Shown: piece after piece, positions 1 to 8,067 of the stretch
Numbering within the stretch: position 1 is the stretch's first letter
Layout of the letters: every line of letters starts with the position of its first letter
Position numbers and translations under genes: made by a program
Notes under the pieces: model-generated
The model's input: the letters and a program-made list of their open reading frames with translations, nothing else
What the model was told of the DNA's origin: nothing
The model's database searches: none
From: an uncultured Clostridia bacterium
Lineage (GTDB): Bacteria; Bacillota; Clostridia; TANB77; CAG-508
Direction of reading: 5' to 3'
NCBI GenBank assembly: GCA_947589135.1
Contig: CANPZT010000019.1
Coordinates: 1 to 15,755 of the forward strand
Length of the DNA: 15,755 nt

Positions 1-1
1 T

Positions 2-75
<74 letters not shown>

Positions 76-100
76 ATGTTTTTCCTCCTGACAATTATAA

Positions 101-129
101 ATTATAAATGTTTTTCTTATTTTTGTCAA
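101..129 (-). promoter_or_regulatory. Sigma-A promoter of tRNA-Gly
   Basis: On the minus strand TTGACA (129-124) and TATAAT (106-101) are separated by exactly 17 bp, both hexamers matching consensus. Transcription should start near 94, about 20 nt before the tRNA 5' end at 75. Confidence 0.88.
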
Positions 130-244
130 TACATTTTTTGAATTTTCTATTATTTAATGGTACTTATTCAAAAAATAATATTTTCTTTATCACTAAAACC
201 TTTATAATACATCTAAATGCATATATACTGTTTCTCATTAAAAA

Positions 245-276
245 TGAGACAAATGAGGACTGTCCCCTTTGTCTCA
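245..276 (-). terminator. REP-like palindrome acting as operon terminator
   Basis: TGAGACAAA at 245-253 pairs with TTTGTCTCA at 268-276. An inner GGAC/GTCC stem and a short bulge complete the hairpin. Read on the minus strand, the hairpin is followed by ATTTTTA, so it can end the efp/zinc-ribbon transcript. Its outermost bases form the TGA stop of that gene (274-276). The core GGGGACAGTCC with flanking TGAGACAAA resembles dispersed REP-type palindromes I recall from Firmicutes genomes; that family link is from memory. Confidence 0.65.
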
Positions 277-750
277 CATATCATCATCTTCTTGTTCTTC
301 ATCACTACAACCATGACATCCATGGCAACTTCCTTGACATTCTCCTTCATCATGTTCATCATCTATCTCTCCTGTCCAGTCTAGTTCAATCATATTTTTA
401 CATTCTGGGCATTCAATTTCTGTTTTGTTTTCATCAAGGTCAATTATAAATTCATAATTACAATATGGACATACAATTTCAAAATCAAATCCATCTTCTG
501 CATAAATGTCCTTTTCTATGTTGTCAATTATTTGTTGCATTTTTGACATTCTTTCATCTAATTCTTTTTGTGTATTTTCTAGTTCCGTAATTTTTTCTTC
601 CTTATAGTCCATAATACTATCCATCTGATTTAAAACAACATCCATGAAAGATGCAAATCTTTCTTTAATATATTCTAAATCTTCTTTGTTTTTTATATTT
701 TTTTCTATGTCATCTAAAAAACTTTTATATTCGTTTTTTAATAAACTCAT
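274..750 (-). CDS. Coiled-coil zinc-ribbon protein encoded next to EF-P
   Basis: A 158-residue protein of unknown function. Residues 1-82 are a charged, helical, probably coiled-coil region. A zinc ribbon follows, with C94-x2-C97 and C114-x2-C117. The tail is very acidic and contains a Cys/His cluster around 138-148 (CQGSCHGCHGC) that could bind a second metal. I choose ATG at 750: a GTG at 762 in the same frame lies inside the ribosome binding site AAAGGTGAT. The gene starts 17 nt after the efp stop, so the two are co-transcribed. Its stop codon is contributed by the palindrome at 245-276. A CPxC zinc ribbon is common in proteins that touch nucleic acid or other proteins, but no specific role can be assigned. 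Confidence 0.85.
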   Translation of the reverse strand: MSLLKNEYKSFLDDIEKNIKNKEDLEYIKERFASFMDVVLNQMDSIMDYKEEKITELENTQKELDERMSKMQQIIDNIEKDIYAEDGFDFEIVCPYCNYEFIIDLDENKTEIECPECKNMIELDWTGEIDDEHDEGECQGSCHGCHGCSDEEQEDDDM

Positions 751-767
751 TTTGCTAATCACCTTTC

Positions 768-1334
768 TTATATTCTTTCCATGTATTCACATGTTCTTGT
801 GTCTATTTTTAAGATATCCCCAATATTAACGAATAATGGAACTTGTATTTCTAAACCTGTTTCTAGTTTTGCTGGTTTTCCTGATGTTGTTGTTGTATTT
901 CCACTAAATCCTGGTTCAGTATATGTAACTTCTAGTTCTACAAATGTAGGTGGTTCAACTGCAAATATGTTTCCCTTAAATGAAAGTATTGTTACTTCCA
1001 TATTTTCTTTTAAATATTTTAAACAATCTCCTAATTGCTCTTCATTTAGTGGTATTTGATCATATGTTTCATTATCCATGAAATAATATAATCCTCCATC
1101 ATTGTATAAATATTGCATTACTTTTTTATCAATTTCTGCTGCTGGATATTTATCTGATGGATTGAATGTTTTTTCTAATGTTGCTCCTGTAATTACATTT
1201 TTTAATTTTGTTCTTACAAATGCTGATCCTTTTCCTGGTTTTACATGTTGGAATTCTACTATTCTATATACATTTCCTTCCATTTCAAATGTTGTTCCAT
1301 TTCTAAAATCTCCTGCTGAATATACTGATGCCAT
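768..1334 (-). CDS. efp: Translation elongation factor P
   Basis: EF-P binds ribosomes stalled on consecutive prolines and promotes peptide-bond formation. The 188-residue length matches the family. The N-terminal KOW-like domain contains QHVKPGKGSAFVR, with K35 at the loop tip that reaches the peptidyl-transferase centre; this lysine is the one modified in many bacteria. The two OB-like domains follow, ending in the usual GDILKIDTRTCEYMER. I choose ATG at 1334 because the in-frame TTG at 1352 overlaps the ribosome binding site AAAGGAG. The gene lies downstream of an Xaa-Pro aminopeptidase gene, a common pairing in Firmicutes that links two proline-related functions, and is followed after 17 nt by the zinc-ribbon gene. 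Confidence 0.97.
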   Translation of the reverse strand: MASVYSAGDFRNGTTFEMEGNVYRIVEFQHVKPGKGSAFVRTKLKNVITGATLEKTFNPSDKYPAAEIDKKVMQYLYNDGGLYYFMDNETYDQIPLNEEQLGDCLKYLKENMEVTILSFKGNIFAVEPPTFVELEVTYTEPGFSGNTTTTSGKPAKLETGLEIQVPLFVNIGDILKIDTRTCEYMERI

Positions 1335-1391
1335 AATCAATTCTCCTTTCAATTACTAAAACTGCTGTATTTAATTAATACAATTTTAGTT

Positions 1392-1412
1392 ACAAATTGT
1401 TAAACAATTTGT
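1392..1412. promoter_or_regulatory. 21-bp perfect palindrome upstream of efp
   Basis: Two 10-bp arms, ACAAATTGTT and AACAATTTGT, flank a single central base. It lies 58 bp upstream of the efp start. On the minus strand it is not followed by a T-run, so an operator for a dimeric regulator is more likely than a terminator. A looser TGTATT/AATACA dyad lies closer to efp at 1366-1382. I could not assign a convincing efp promoter around them. Confidence 0.45.
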
Positions 1413-1505
1413 ATTACTTTTTTATTTTTATATTTTAATATTATCTATTTTACTACAAACATTAAGAAAAATCAACCATTTTAGTATTTAAGTTTCGGTA
1501 TTTTT

Positions 1506-1561
1506 TGATAATGTGAATAAATTTTTATCTATGAAAACAAATATTTTTTAACACATTATCA
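1506..1561. repeat. Inverted repeat with 36-nt loop downstream of the pepP-like gene
   Basis: TGATAATGTG (1506-1515) and CACATTATCA (1552-1561) are perfect 10-bp arms separated by an AT-rich 36-nt spacer. It sits about 40 bp past the aminopeptidase stop. No T-run follows on the minus strand, so a simple intrinsic terminator is unlikely. Apart from this repeat and the palindrome near efp, the 1335-1601 gap shows nothing I can name. Confidence 0.35.
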
Positions 1562-1601
1562 TTTAAAAATAACAATATTTAAGAATTGTAAATAAAAAAT
1601 A

Positions 1602-2660
1602 CTATATTATAATATAATTTTTCTCAGATTTTGTTAAACTTATACAACCAAATTTTGTAATTTGAACTGTATCTTCAATTCTAATACCAAATTTCCCTGG
1701 AATATAAATTCCTGGTTCATTTGTTACAATCATATTTTCTCTTAATTGTGCATCTGACCTATTACTAATATATGGAGGCTCATGTATTTCCATGCCAACT
1801 CCATGGCCTAGTGCATGAATTAAATCATATCCATTTAATTTAAAATCATTTTCTACCATTTTGGTAAGTAATCTAGTACTCATTCCATCTTTCATTTCTT
1901 CTTGTGTTTGCAATTGATTTTTTAATACTAAATTATAGACTTTTTTCATTTCCTCTGTAATATTACCAACAAAAAATGTTCTAGTCATATCGGAACAATA
2001 TCCATTTACTTTGCATCCCATATCAATTGTAATAATATCCTGTCGTTGTATTTTTCTATCTGTTGGTACTGCATGTGGCATTGATGAATTTTCTCCTGAA
2101 GCAACAATTGGTTCAAATGATATTCCATCTGTTCTTTTATTGTAATATTCTTCAATTTCTTTTGCAATTTGTTTTTCCGTCATGCCTGGTTTAATATATG
2201 ATAATAAATATGAAAAGCAATTGTCTGTTATTTCACAGGCTTTTTGTATATTACTAATCTCTTCTTCATCTTTTATCATTCTTTGTTTTTCAATAATATT
2301 TTCAGTTTCTACTAAATGATTTATCTTATATTTTCTTACTAACTCTTTATATTTAGCATATGTAACATAATTTTCTTCAAATCCTACATTCTCACAAAAC
2401 ATAAAGAAATTTTCATTATCATCTTGTGAAACGTCATGTGAATCATATACTATTATTTCGTCAAATAATGTTAATGTGCTATGCACATGCTCAATATATC
2501 TTCCATCTGTAATATAAATATTTTCTTTTCTTGTTAGTAATAATGTTCCTTCTGCATCAATATTAGTTAGATATTTTATATTAATTGGATTTGATATAAT
2601 TAATCCTTGTAAATCCAAACTTGACATTTTATTTCTTAACCATTGTAATTTTTCATTCAT
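1602..2660 (-). CDS. Xaa-Pro aminopeptidase (M24B family)
   Basis: A cytoplasmic dinuclear-metal peptidase that removes an N-terminal residue preceding proline. The 352-residue protein has an N-terminal creatinase-like domain (1-125) and a C-terminal pita-bread domain. The five metal ligands are all present: D213 and D224 (IDMGCKVNGYCSDMTRTF), H286 (HALGHGVG), E315 (TNEPGIY) and E329 (GIRIED). H196 in MPHAVP is the usual substrate-contacting histidine. This is a typical Firmicutes PepP/YqhT-type enzyme encoded upstream of efp. ATG at 2660 follows a modest GGGGATGG ribosome binding site and is 19 nt from the stop of the prepilin-peptidase gene, consistent with one operon. Confidence 0.95.
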   Translation of the reverse strand: MNEKLQWLRNKMSSLDLQGLIISNPINIKYLTNIDAEGTLLLTRKENIYITDGRYIEHVHSTLTLFDEIIVYDSHDVSQDDNENFFMFCENVGFEENYVTYAKYKELVRKYKINHLVETENIIEKQRMIKDEEEISNIQKACEITDNCFSYLLSYIKPGMTEKQIAKEIEEYYNKRTDGISFEPIVASGENSSMPHAVPTDRKIQRQDIITIDMGCKVNGYCSDMTRTFFVGNITEEMKKVYNLVLKNQLQTQEEMKDGMSTRLLTKMVENDFKLNGYDLIHALGHGVGMEIHEPPYISNRSDAQLRENMIVTNEPGIYIPGKFGIRIEDTVQITKFGCISLTKSEKNYIII

Positions 2661-2679
2661 GCTTAACCATCCCCTATTT

Positions 2680-3432
2680 TTATCCTTTATATAGTCCTAA
2701 AGTAAATATTTGCATTAATAATGTTTTTATTTGCTCAAATGGTACATATATACTGATAAATGTTGCAATTACTATAAATGGCCCAAATGGTATATATTCA
2801 TTTGATTTTTTAATTCTACTTATTAATAAGATAATACTAAGAATTGCACCAATTAAAAATGAAACTAATGTGATAATAATAATATTTGAAAAGCCAAAAT
2901 ATATTCCTAATGCTCCCATAAGTTTTACATCGCCAAATCCCATAGCTTCTTTTCCATATATTGCCCCTCCTACTAATGTAATAAGCAAAAAGATTCCAGC
3001 TCCTGTTATCATTCCCAGTAACATATTAATTGTTATTGCTACATTAGATAAACCATAAAGAAATGCAAATACAATTCCTATTTCAAATATACTTAAATTA
3101 AGTCTATTTGGTATAATTTGTAACTTATAATCTATAATAAATACTGATAATAGCATTGGTGTTAATATCATAAATTTAATTAAATCTAAATTTGCAATGA
3201 GTGTTGTCTTAATTCCATAAACATAAACTAATGTAATATATATTAATGATGTTAATATCATCAATATATAATTTGGTTTAAAATTCATTCTATATTCTGT
3301 AATAATATCTCTAGATAGAACTTTTTTATATTCCGGTAATCTTATATTCATCCAATCTACTATTTGACCTACTCCTAATCCTATAATTGCTGCAAATACA
3401 TAGTAGATAATATGTACATCATTAAAATACAT
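2680..3432 (-). CDS. Prepilin-peptidase-like aspartyl protease (A24 family)
   Basis: A 250-residue polytopic membrane protein with about seven hydrophobic segments. The two catalytic aspartates of the A24 family are visible: D101 in FIIDYKLQIIPN and D168 in GFGDVK. Enzymes of this family cut the leader of type IV prepilins or competence pseudopilins at the membrane. The usual cytoplasmic loop with paired CxxC zinc motifs near the N-terminus is missing; only the GxxxDWMNIRLP region (20-33) remains. N-methylation or zinc binding may therefore be absent, as in shorter A24 proteins. No pilin gene is nearby. It sits between yqeG and the aminopeptidase gene, with 17- and 19-nt gaps, and ATG at 3432 has a good AAAGGAG site. 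Confidence 0.88.
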   Translation of the reverse strand: MYFNDVHIIYYVFAAIIGLGVGQIVDWMNIRLPEYKKVLSRDIITEYRMNFKPNYILMILTSLIYITLVYVYGIKTTLIANLDLIKFMILTPMLLSVFIIDYKLQIIPNRLNLSIFEIGIVFAFLYGLSNVAITINMLLGMITGAGIFLLITLVGGAIYGKEAMGFGDVKLMGALGIYFGFSNIIIITLVSFLIGAILSIILLISRIKKSNEYIPFGPFIVIATFISIYVPFEQIKTLLMQIFTLGLYKG

Positions 3433-3449
3433 TGTTTTCTCCTTTGTTA

Positions 3450-3947
3450 TTATGATTTATTATTATATTTTATATGTTCTTTTATCTTATCTTCTATAGG
3501 TCTTTTCCATGCTGTATACCAATAATCTTTTTTATTAATTGGATCTACTAGTATTGTAAACATATTGCAACGATTTCCACCAATAATGTCTGTAAAAATC
3601 TGGTCTCCAACTACTCCAATATTTTCTGAATTTTCATTAAGTTGTCTTTGTGTTTTTAGAAAACCTGATTTTAAAGGTTTTTTCGCAAAATTAAAGTATG
3701 GTAATTCTAGTGTATTTGCTACTTTTTTTACTTTTTCTTTTTTATTTGTATTTGATAACAGATAAAATTTAATTCCTTGTCCTCTTAATTCTTTTACCCA
3801 ATTTACAATGTTTTCAGATAAATTTTGTTTATAATCAATTAATGTATTATCAATATCTAAAATTAGTGCTTTTATTTTATTTTTCTGTAAAAATTCAATT
3901 GTAATTTGTTCTATTTTATTGAAATAGGCATTTGGATATAATTTCAT
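3450..3947 (-). CDS. yqeG: YqeG-family HAD phosphatase
   Basis: A 165-residue member of the HAD superfamily, subfamily IIIA. Motif I is DIDNT (31-35) with nucleophile D31 and acid/base D33, motif II is SNT (65-67), the lysine motif lies around K89-K93, and motif IV is GDQIFTD (114-120). Members hydrolyse phosphate monoesters; the physiological substrate of YqeG is uncertain. ATG at 3947 follows AATAGGAGGAAAAG, an ideal ribosome binding site. It is the first gene of the operon that continues through the prepilin peptidase and aminopeptidase genes, with a strong promoter 30 nt upstream. Confidence 0.93.
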   Translation of the reverse strand: MKLYPNAYFNKIEQITIEFLQKNKIKALILDIDNTLIDYKQNLSENIVNWVKELRGQGIKFYLLSNTNKKEKVKKVANTLELPYFNFAKKPLKSGFLKTQRQLNENSENIGVVGDQIFTDIIGGNRCNMFTILVDPINKKDYWYTAWKRPIEDKIKEHIKYNNKS

Positions 3948-3976
3948 CTTTTCCTCCTATTGTAAAATTCAAATAC

Positions 3977-4005
3977 ATATTATCAATTCCTATGTTTTTT
4001 GTCAA
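3977..4005 (-). promoter_or_regulatory. Sigma-A promoter of the yqeG operon
   Basis: On the minus strand TTGACA (4005-4000) and TAATAT (3982-3977) are separated by 17 bp. The start point should lie near 3970, giving a short leader with the AGGAGG site. The rest of the gap to 4120 is AT-rich, with a weak CTTAAAT/ATTTAAG dyad and no convincing terminator for the upstream hydrolase gene. Confidence 0.8.
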
Positions 4006-4120
4006 GCAATTCAAAGCAATCACTTGAATTTATAAATTATGCTATTCGCCCTTAAATAATAACTTTTTATACAATTTAAGAGACCTTTTTTATCTATTAA
4101 AATAGTAATTATTAATTAAA

Positions 4121-4804
4121 TCATTTACAGAATCTATGCTTTCCAATAGTTACTGTCATTGGTCTTGACCAAATCCATTTATTAGTTGCAGTTGCTGGAT
4201 TGAAATAATAAATTGCTCCATAACTTGGGTCCCATCCATTTAATGCATCTTGTGCAGCTTTTTTTGCTGTACTATCTGGATTCATATTAATTTGTCCATC
4301 AGAAACTGCATCAAAGGCTCCAGATTGGTAAATAACACCTGCTATTGTGTTAGGAAAATTACTGCTTTTTACTCTATTTAAAACGACTGCTCCTACAGCT
4401 ACTTGTCCAGTATATGTTTCTCCTCTTGACTCACCATAAATTAATCTTGATAACAAATTTACATTGTTTGAGTTGCTAGTACCTGAACTTGAAGATGAAC
4501 TTGAAGAAATGCCCATTGCTTTTAAAGTATTTGGACCTGCAATACCATCAGCTGTTAAGCCATTTTTTCTTTGAAAATACTTTACAGCTTCTACTGTTTT
4601 TGTTCCATAAATTCCATCAATACTCCCATTATAATATCCCCATCTTTTTAATTTTGTTTGTATTTGTGTTACTTCATTTCCTCTTGATCCATACTTAGAT
4701 AATGCCTCAACAGAATTATCTCTAAATAGTGCAAAAAATATAGCAATTGTAATTGATATAATTGCAAATATTGTAATTATTATTTTCTTTTTATTTTTTA
4801 TCAT
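4121..4804 (-). CDS. sleB: SleB-type cell-wall (spore cortex) hydrolase
   Basis: A 227-residue exported protein. Residues 9-27 form an N-terminal membrane anchor or signal peptide. Residues about 38-98 are a peptidoglycan-binding type 1 domain (SRGNEVTQIQTKLKRWGYY, FQRKNGLTADGIAG). Residues 100-113 are a serine/asparagine linker. Residues 118-227 are the Hydrolase_2 (SleB/CwlJ) catalytic domain with E125 in RLIYGESRGE as the expected catalytic glutamate. SleB cleaves the muramic-lactam cortex of spores during germination, so this gene suggests a spore-former. The usual partner ypeB is not adjacent, so a general cell-wall hydrolase is also possible. ATG at 4804 has an AGGTGG site. The 140-bp gap to holA shows no clear terminator or promoter. 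Confidence 0.88.
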   Translation of the reverse strand: MIKNKKKIIITIFAIISITIAIFFALFRDNSVEALSKYGSRGNEVTQIQTKLKRWGYYNGSIDGIYGTKTVEAVKYFQRKNGLTADGIAGPNTLKAMGISSSSSSSSGTSNSNNVNLLSRLIYGESRGETYTGQVAVGAVVLNRVKSSNFPNTIAGVIYQSGAFDAVSDGQINMNPDSTAKKAAQDALNGWDPSYGAIYYFNPATATNKWIWSRPMTVTIGKHRFCK

Positions 4805-4944
4805 AATAAAACCACCTATTGATATAATTTTCTTACTTGTATTTTTATCAATAAATGGTTGTATTATACATTTTTTATTTTATTTTTATAGAAATTAGTG
4901 TCCTTCATTCCTTTCAAAAATGGATTTTAGGAAACTTCCCTCTA

Positions 4945-5973
4945 CTACTTTGAACAATATGCACAAAGAATACTTTCTAATCCAATTTGCAAATCTATCG
5001 TTCCATTTTTATATTGAAAATCTAAATCCCTTAATTCTTGTAATATATTTTTTAATTCTTTTTCAGAAAAAGAGTTTGATTGCATTTTATATTTATTCAC
5101 TAAAAACATTTGGTTAGCTCTTAAACTAATGCTAGTTGCTATATCTTTATTCAATTTTATTGCTAATTTTGTGAAATAGATTTTTTTAAAGTGATTATAT
5201 AGTGTAACTAATATTTTTTGTAATGGTTCTTTACTATATATTAAATTATTTAGTACATCTAAAGCTTTTCCTATATCTTTTTTCCCTAAATTGTCTGTTA
5301 AATCAAAAATAACACTTTCTATTTTTTTTGTTGATAATTTATCAATATCTTCCTTTTGTATTGTTCCATTTATCCCAACATACTCTATTAATTTTCTAAT
5401 TTCATTAATTAACTCTTGCATATTAGTTCCACAACATTCTATTAAATATTGAAGAGTATTCTCCTCTACTTTAACTTTATATGCATTGCAAATTCCTTTT
5501 AATCTTTTTATAATTTGTGCTGGCTTTTGAAATGAAAATTCACATATGATACCTTGTTTTTCAATTGTTTTATATAATTCTTGTTTTGAATCTGCTTCTT
5601 GCTCTACAAACACAAGTATAATGCTTTGCTTTATTGTTTCCATATTTTCATTTAAATATTGATTAATTTTCTCTTTTAAAATAGATAATTCTGTATTTTT
5701 TCTTTTTCCTTCTTTTTTCAATAATCCTGTATTTCTTGCAATTACTAATTTTTTTTCATATCCAAAAGCTGGTGTTTCTATCTCAGAAAGAATTTGATTT
5801 ACATTTGTTTCATCAATTGATATAAAATTGATTCCCTTGATACATTCTCCAAATAAATCTTTTATCTTTTTTAATGCCATTTCAAGTAAGAATAATTCTT
5901 CTCCATAAAAAAGATATAGATTTTGTAAATCACCATTTTTTAATTCTTTTTCTAAATTTTCAATTGATAACAT
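4945..5973 (-). CDS. holA: DNA polymerase III delta subunit
   Basis: The delta subunit opens the sliding clamp within the clamp-loader complex during replication. The protein of about 342 residues has the family opening (LQNLYLFYGEELFLLE), the AAA+-like fold without catalytic Walker residues, and the conserved C-terminal collar region with the LRDLDFQYKNGTIDLQIGLESIL signature. Two in-frame ATGs exist, at 5979 and 5973. I prefer 5973: the AGGA of the ribosome binding site touches the first ATG but lies 5 nt from the second. It starts about 40 nt after the debranching-enzyme stop and is probably the last gene of the murB operon. Confidence 0.93.
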   Translation of the reverse strand: MLSIENLEKELKNGDLQNLYLFYGEELFLLEMALKKIKDLFGECIKGINFISIDETNVNQILSEIETPAFGYEKKLVIARNTGLLKKEGKRKNTELSILKEKINQYLNENMETIKQSIILVFVEQEADSKQELYKTIEKQGIICEFSFQKPAQIIKRLKGICNAYKVKVEENTLQYLIECCGTNMQELINEIRKLIEYVGINGTIQKEDIDKLSTKKIESVIFDLTDNLGKKDIGKALDVLNNLIYSKEPLQKILVTLYNHFKKIYFTKLAIKLNKDIATSISLRANQMFLVNKYKMQSNSFSEKELKNILQELRDLDFQYKNGTIDLQIGLESILCAYCSK

Positions 5974-6014
5974 TTTCATCCTACCTATTGTTTTATAATC
6001 CTATTTTAATTTTA

Positions 6015-8051
6015 TCACTTATTTAATACAATCCTAAGTATTTCTGCTACACTCCATCCTTGTGCTATTGCTCCTTTTGGTAATTGTGGTTTTGCAGAAT
6101 CGTAAATTTCAGCTATACTACCAACACATCCATTTGATTCTAGTTCTTTTTTAAATGTTTTCTTTGTTTTATCAACAAATTTATCTAGCTTTTCTTGTAT
6201 TTCTTTTTTATTTTCTTTATCTTTAGTATTTTTTATTTTATTTTTTAATGAATTATAATATAAACCTAGAAGCCATGGCCATGTAATTCCTTGATGGTAA
6301 CTAGAATCTCTTTTAAAACTATCGCCCTCATATATTTCTACATAGTTTTCTTCTTCTTTTGCTAATGTCTTTAATCCATATGCATTTAACAATTTTTTCT
6401 CTACTACTTTTATTATATCGTCTGCTTGTTTAGAGTCCAAATCAATTATTGGATAACTTAAACTTAGTGCAAATAATTGATTTGGTCTAATTTTAGAATC
6501 TCCTAAAACATCATATAAACATTTTTTCTGTTTATTATAAAATTTTTCATTAAATTCAATCTGACAATTTTCTGCCAATTCTTTATATTTTTTAGCTTCT
6601 GTTTTATTTTCTAGTTTCTTTACTAATTCTTCCATAATTTTATTAGCATTATACCACATTGCATTTATTTCAACTGCTTTTCCATTTCTTGGTGTAATTG
6701 CTTTTCCGTCACATTTAGCATCCATCCAAGTATTTTGTGTATTATCTGTTCCTGATACAATTAATCCATCTGAATCTAAATAAATATTATTATTATCAAC
6801 ATCTATTCCCTTACAATAGTTATCAATTACTTCTTTTAATTTTTGATATAAATTTTGCTCAACAAATTTATAATCTCCTGTATATTCAATATATTTTTGA
6901 ATAGCTTCAAATAAAAGTAATGATGCATCTGCACTATTATATAATGGTCTATTATCATATCCTGAATATCCATTTGGAACAAGTCCAAATTTAATATCTC
7001 TTGTCATTGTTAATAATATTTCTTTTGCTATTTCAAATTTTTTAGGGATTAATAATAACCCTTCGAAAGAAATTAAACTATCTCTTCCCCAATCTAAGAA
7101 CCATGGATACCCTGCCATTAATGTATGTAGTCTAAAACTTGGTCTGTATGCTATAAAATTATCAGAAGAAATTAATAATTGCTTTATTAATTCTTCATTC
7201 TCTAATTCTTTTTTAGTCTTTTTTTCTTTTTTATAGTCAATTAAACCTGTAGAATTTATCATTTCTCCAAGTCTTATAATTTCTTTATTAATTAATTTTT
7301 TTACATCAATTTCTTCTATATTTTCTTCTAAAGAACATATAAATGAAATATCTTTTTCTTGTTTCGCTGGTATTTCAATTTCATAAACTCCTGGTACACA
7401 ATGGTTTTCTTCTGGATAGAAACCTCTTTTTTCTTCTTCTATGTAAAACATATTAGAAAATGTGTCATTTTCATGAGGAGTATAATTACCTTCTGATAAA
7501 TTCATATAAATCGGCGTATGAGAATTTCCATCTATAATTAATTTTACTTTATTTTTAACATTTTGCTGTTTTAAATTAAAATAACGATTTGTACTCATTG
7601 TATGAAAATCTCTAAAGTTAATTATAGGTGCTAATGTTAATTTTGCTTTACTACTACCTGTTTTTATTTTGTAATAAACTCCAACTGTATTTTTGCCATA
7701 TTCCATACAAACTATTTTTGTTATTTCTACTCCTCCTACTTTGTACTTAAAAACAGGTAAGTATTCTTTTATAAATTCTTCTTGATATTTATACCCATGA
7801 GAAATATAATTTGTGCATACATTTGTATATAAATCATATTTTTTGTTTCTTATTTCTATACTTTCATCTATTTTTGAAAGAACTAAAAATCTCCTTGCTG
7901 GTGGTGTTAATGGTGCAATTAATAATCCATGATATTTTCTAGTATTTGCTCCTATAATTGTAGATGAACTGAATCCTCCTATACCATTAGTAATTAACCA
8001 CTCTTTCTTTAGTCCTTCTTCTAAATTTAATTTTTCCTTCGTAAATTTCAT
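6015..8051 (-). CDS. Glycogen debranching enzyme (amylo-alpha-1,6-glucosidase type)
   Basis: A 678-residue protein matching the prokaryotic/archaeal-type debrancher. The N-terminal domain (1-260) begins EWLITNGIGGFSSSTIIGANTRKYHGLL, which is characteristic. The C-terminal (alpha/alpha)6 barrel carries GYPWFLDWGRDSLISFEGLL (about 315-332) with candidate acidic catalytic residues. It continues with NTWMDAKCDGKAITPRNGKAVEINAMWYNA, HQGITWPWLLGLYY and AQGWSVAEILR. It would hydrolyse alpha-1,6 branches of glycogen-like glucans in the cytoplasm. I choose ATG at 8051, since the in-frame ATG at 8063 overlaps the AGGAGG-like site. The 16-nt gap to the YvcK gene indicates co-transcription, an odd partnership with cell-wall and replication genes. 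Confidence 0.93.
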   Translation of the reverse strand: MKFTKEKLNLEEGLKKEWLITNGIGGFSSSTIIGANTRKYHGLLIAPLTPPARRFLVLSKIDESIEIRNKKYDLYTNVCTNYISHGYKYQEEFIKEYLPVFKYKVGGVEITKIVCMEYGKNTVGVYYKIKTGSSKAKLTLAPIINFRDFHTMSTNRYFNLKQQNVKNKVKLIIDGNSHTPIYMNLSEGNYTPHENDTFSNMFYIEEEKRGFYPEENHCVPGVYEIEIPAKQEKDISFICSLEENIEEIDVKKLINKEIIRLGEMINSTGLIDYKKEKKTKKELENEELIKQLLISSDNFIAYRPSFRLHTLMAGYPWFLDWGRDSLISFEGLLLIPKKFEIAKEILLTMTRDIKFGLVPNGYSGYDNRPLYNSADASLLLFEAIQKYIEYTGDYKFVEQNLYQKLKEVIDNYCKGIDVDNNNIYLDSDGLIVSGTDNTQNTWMDAKCDGKAITPRNGKAVEINAMWYNANKIMEELVKKLENKTEAKKYKELAENCQIEFNEKFYNKQKKCLYDVLGDSKIRPNQLFALSLSYPIIDLDSKQADDIIKVVEKKLLNAYGLKTLAKEEENYVEIYEGDSFKRDSSYHQGITWPWLLGLYYNSLKNKIKNTKDKENKKEIQEKLDKFVDKTKKTFKKELESNGCVGSIAEIYDSAKPQLPKGAIAQGWSVAEILRIVLNK

Positions 8052-8067
8052 AATTTCCTCCATTTAT

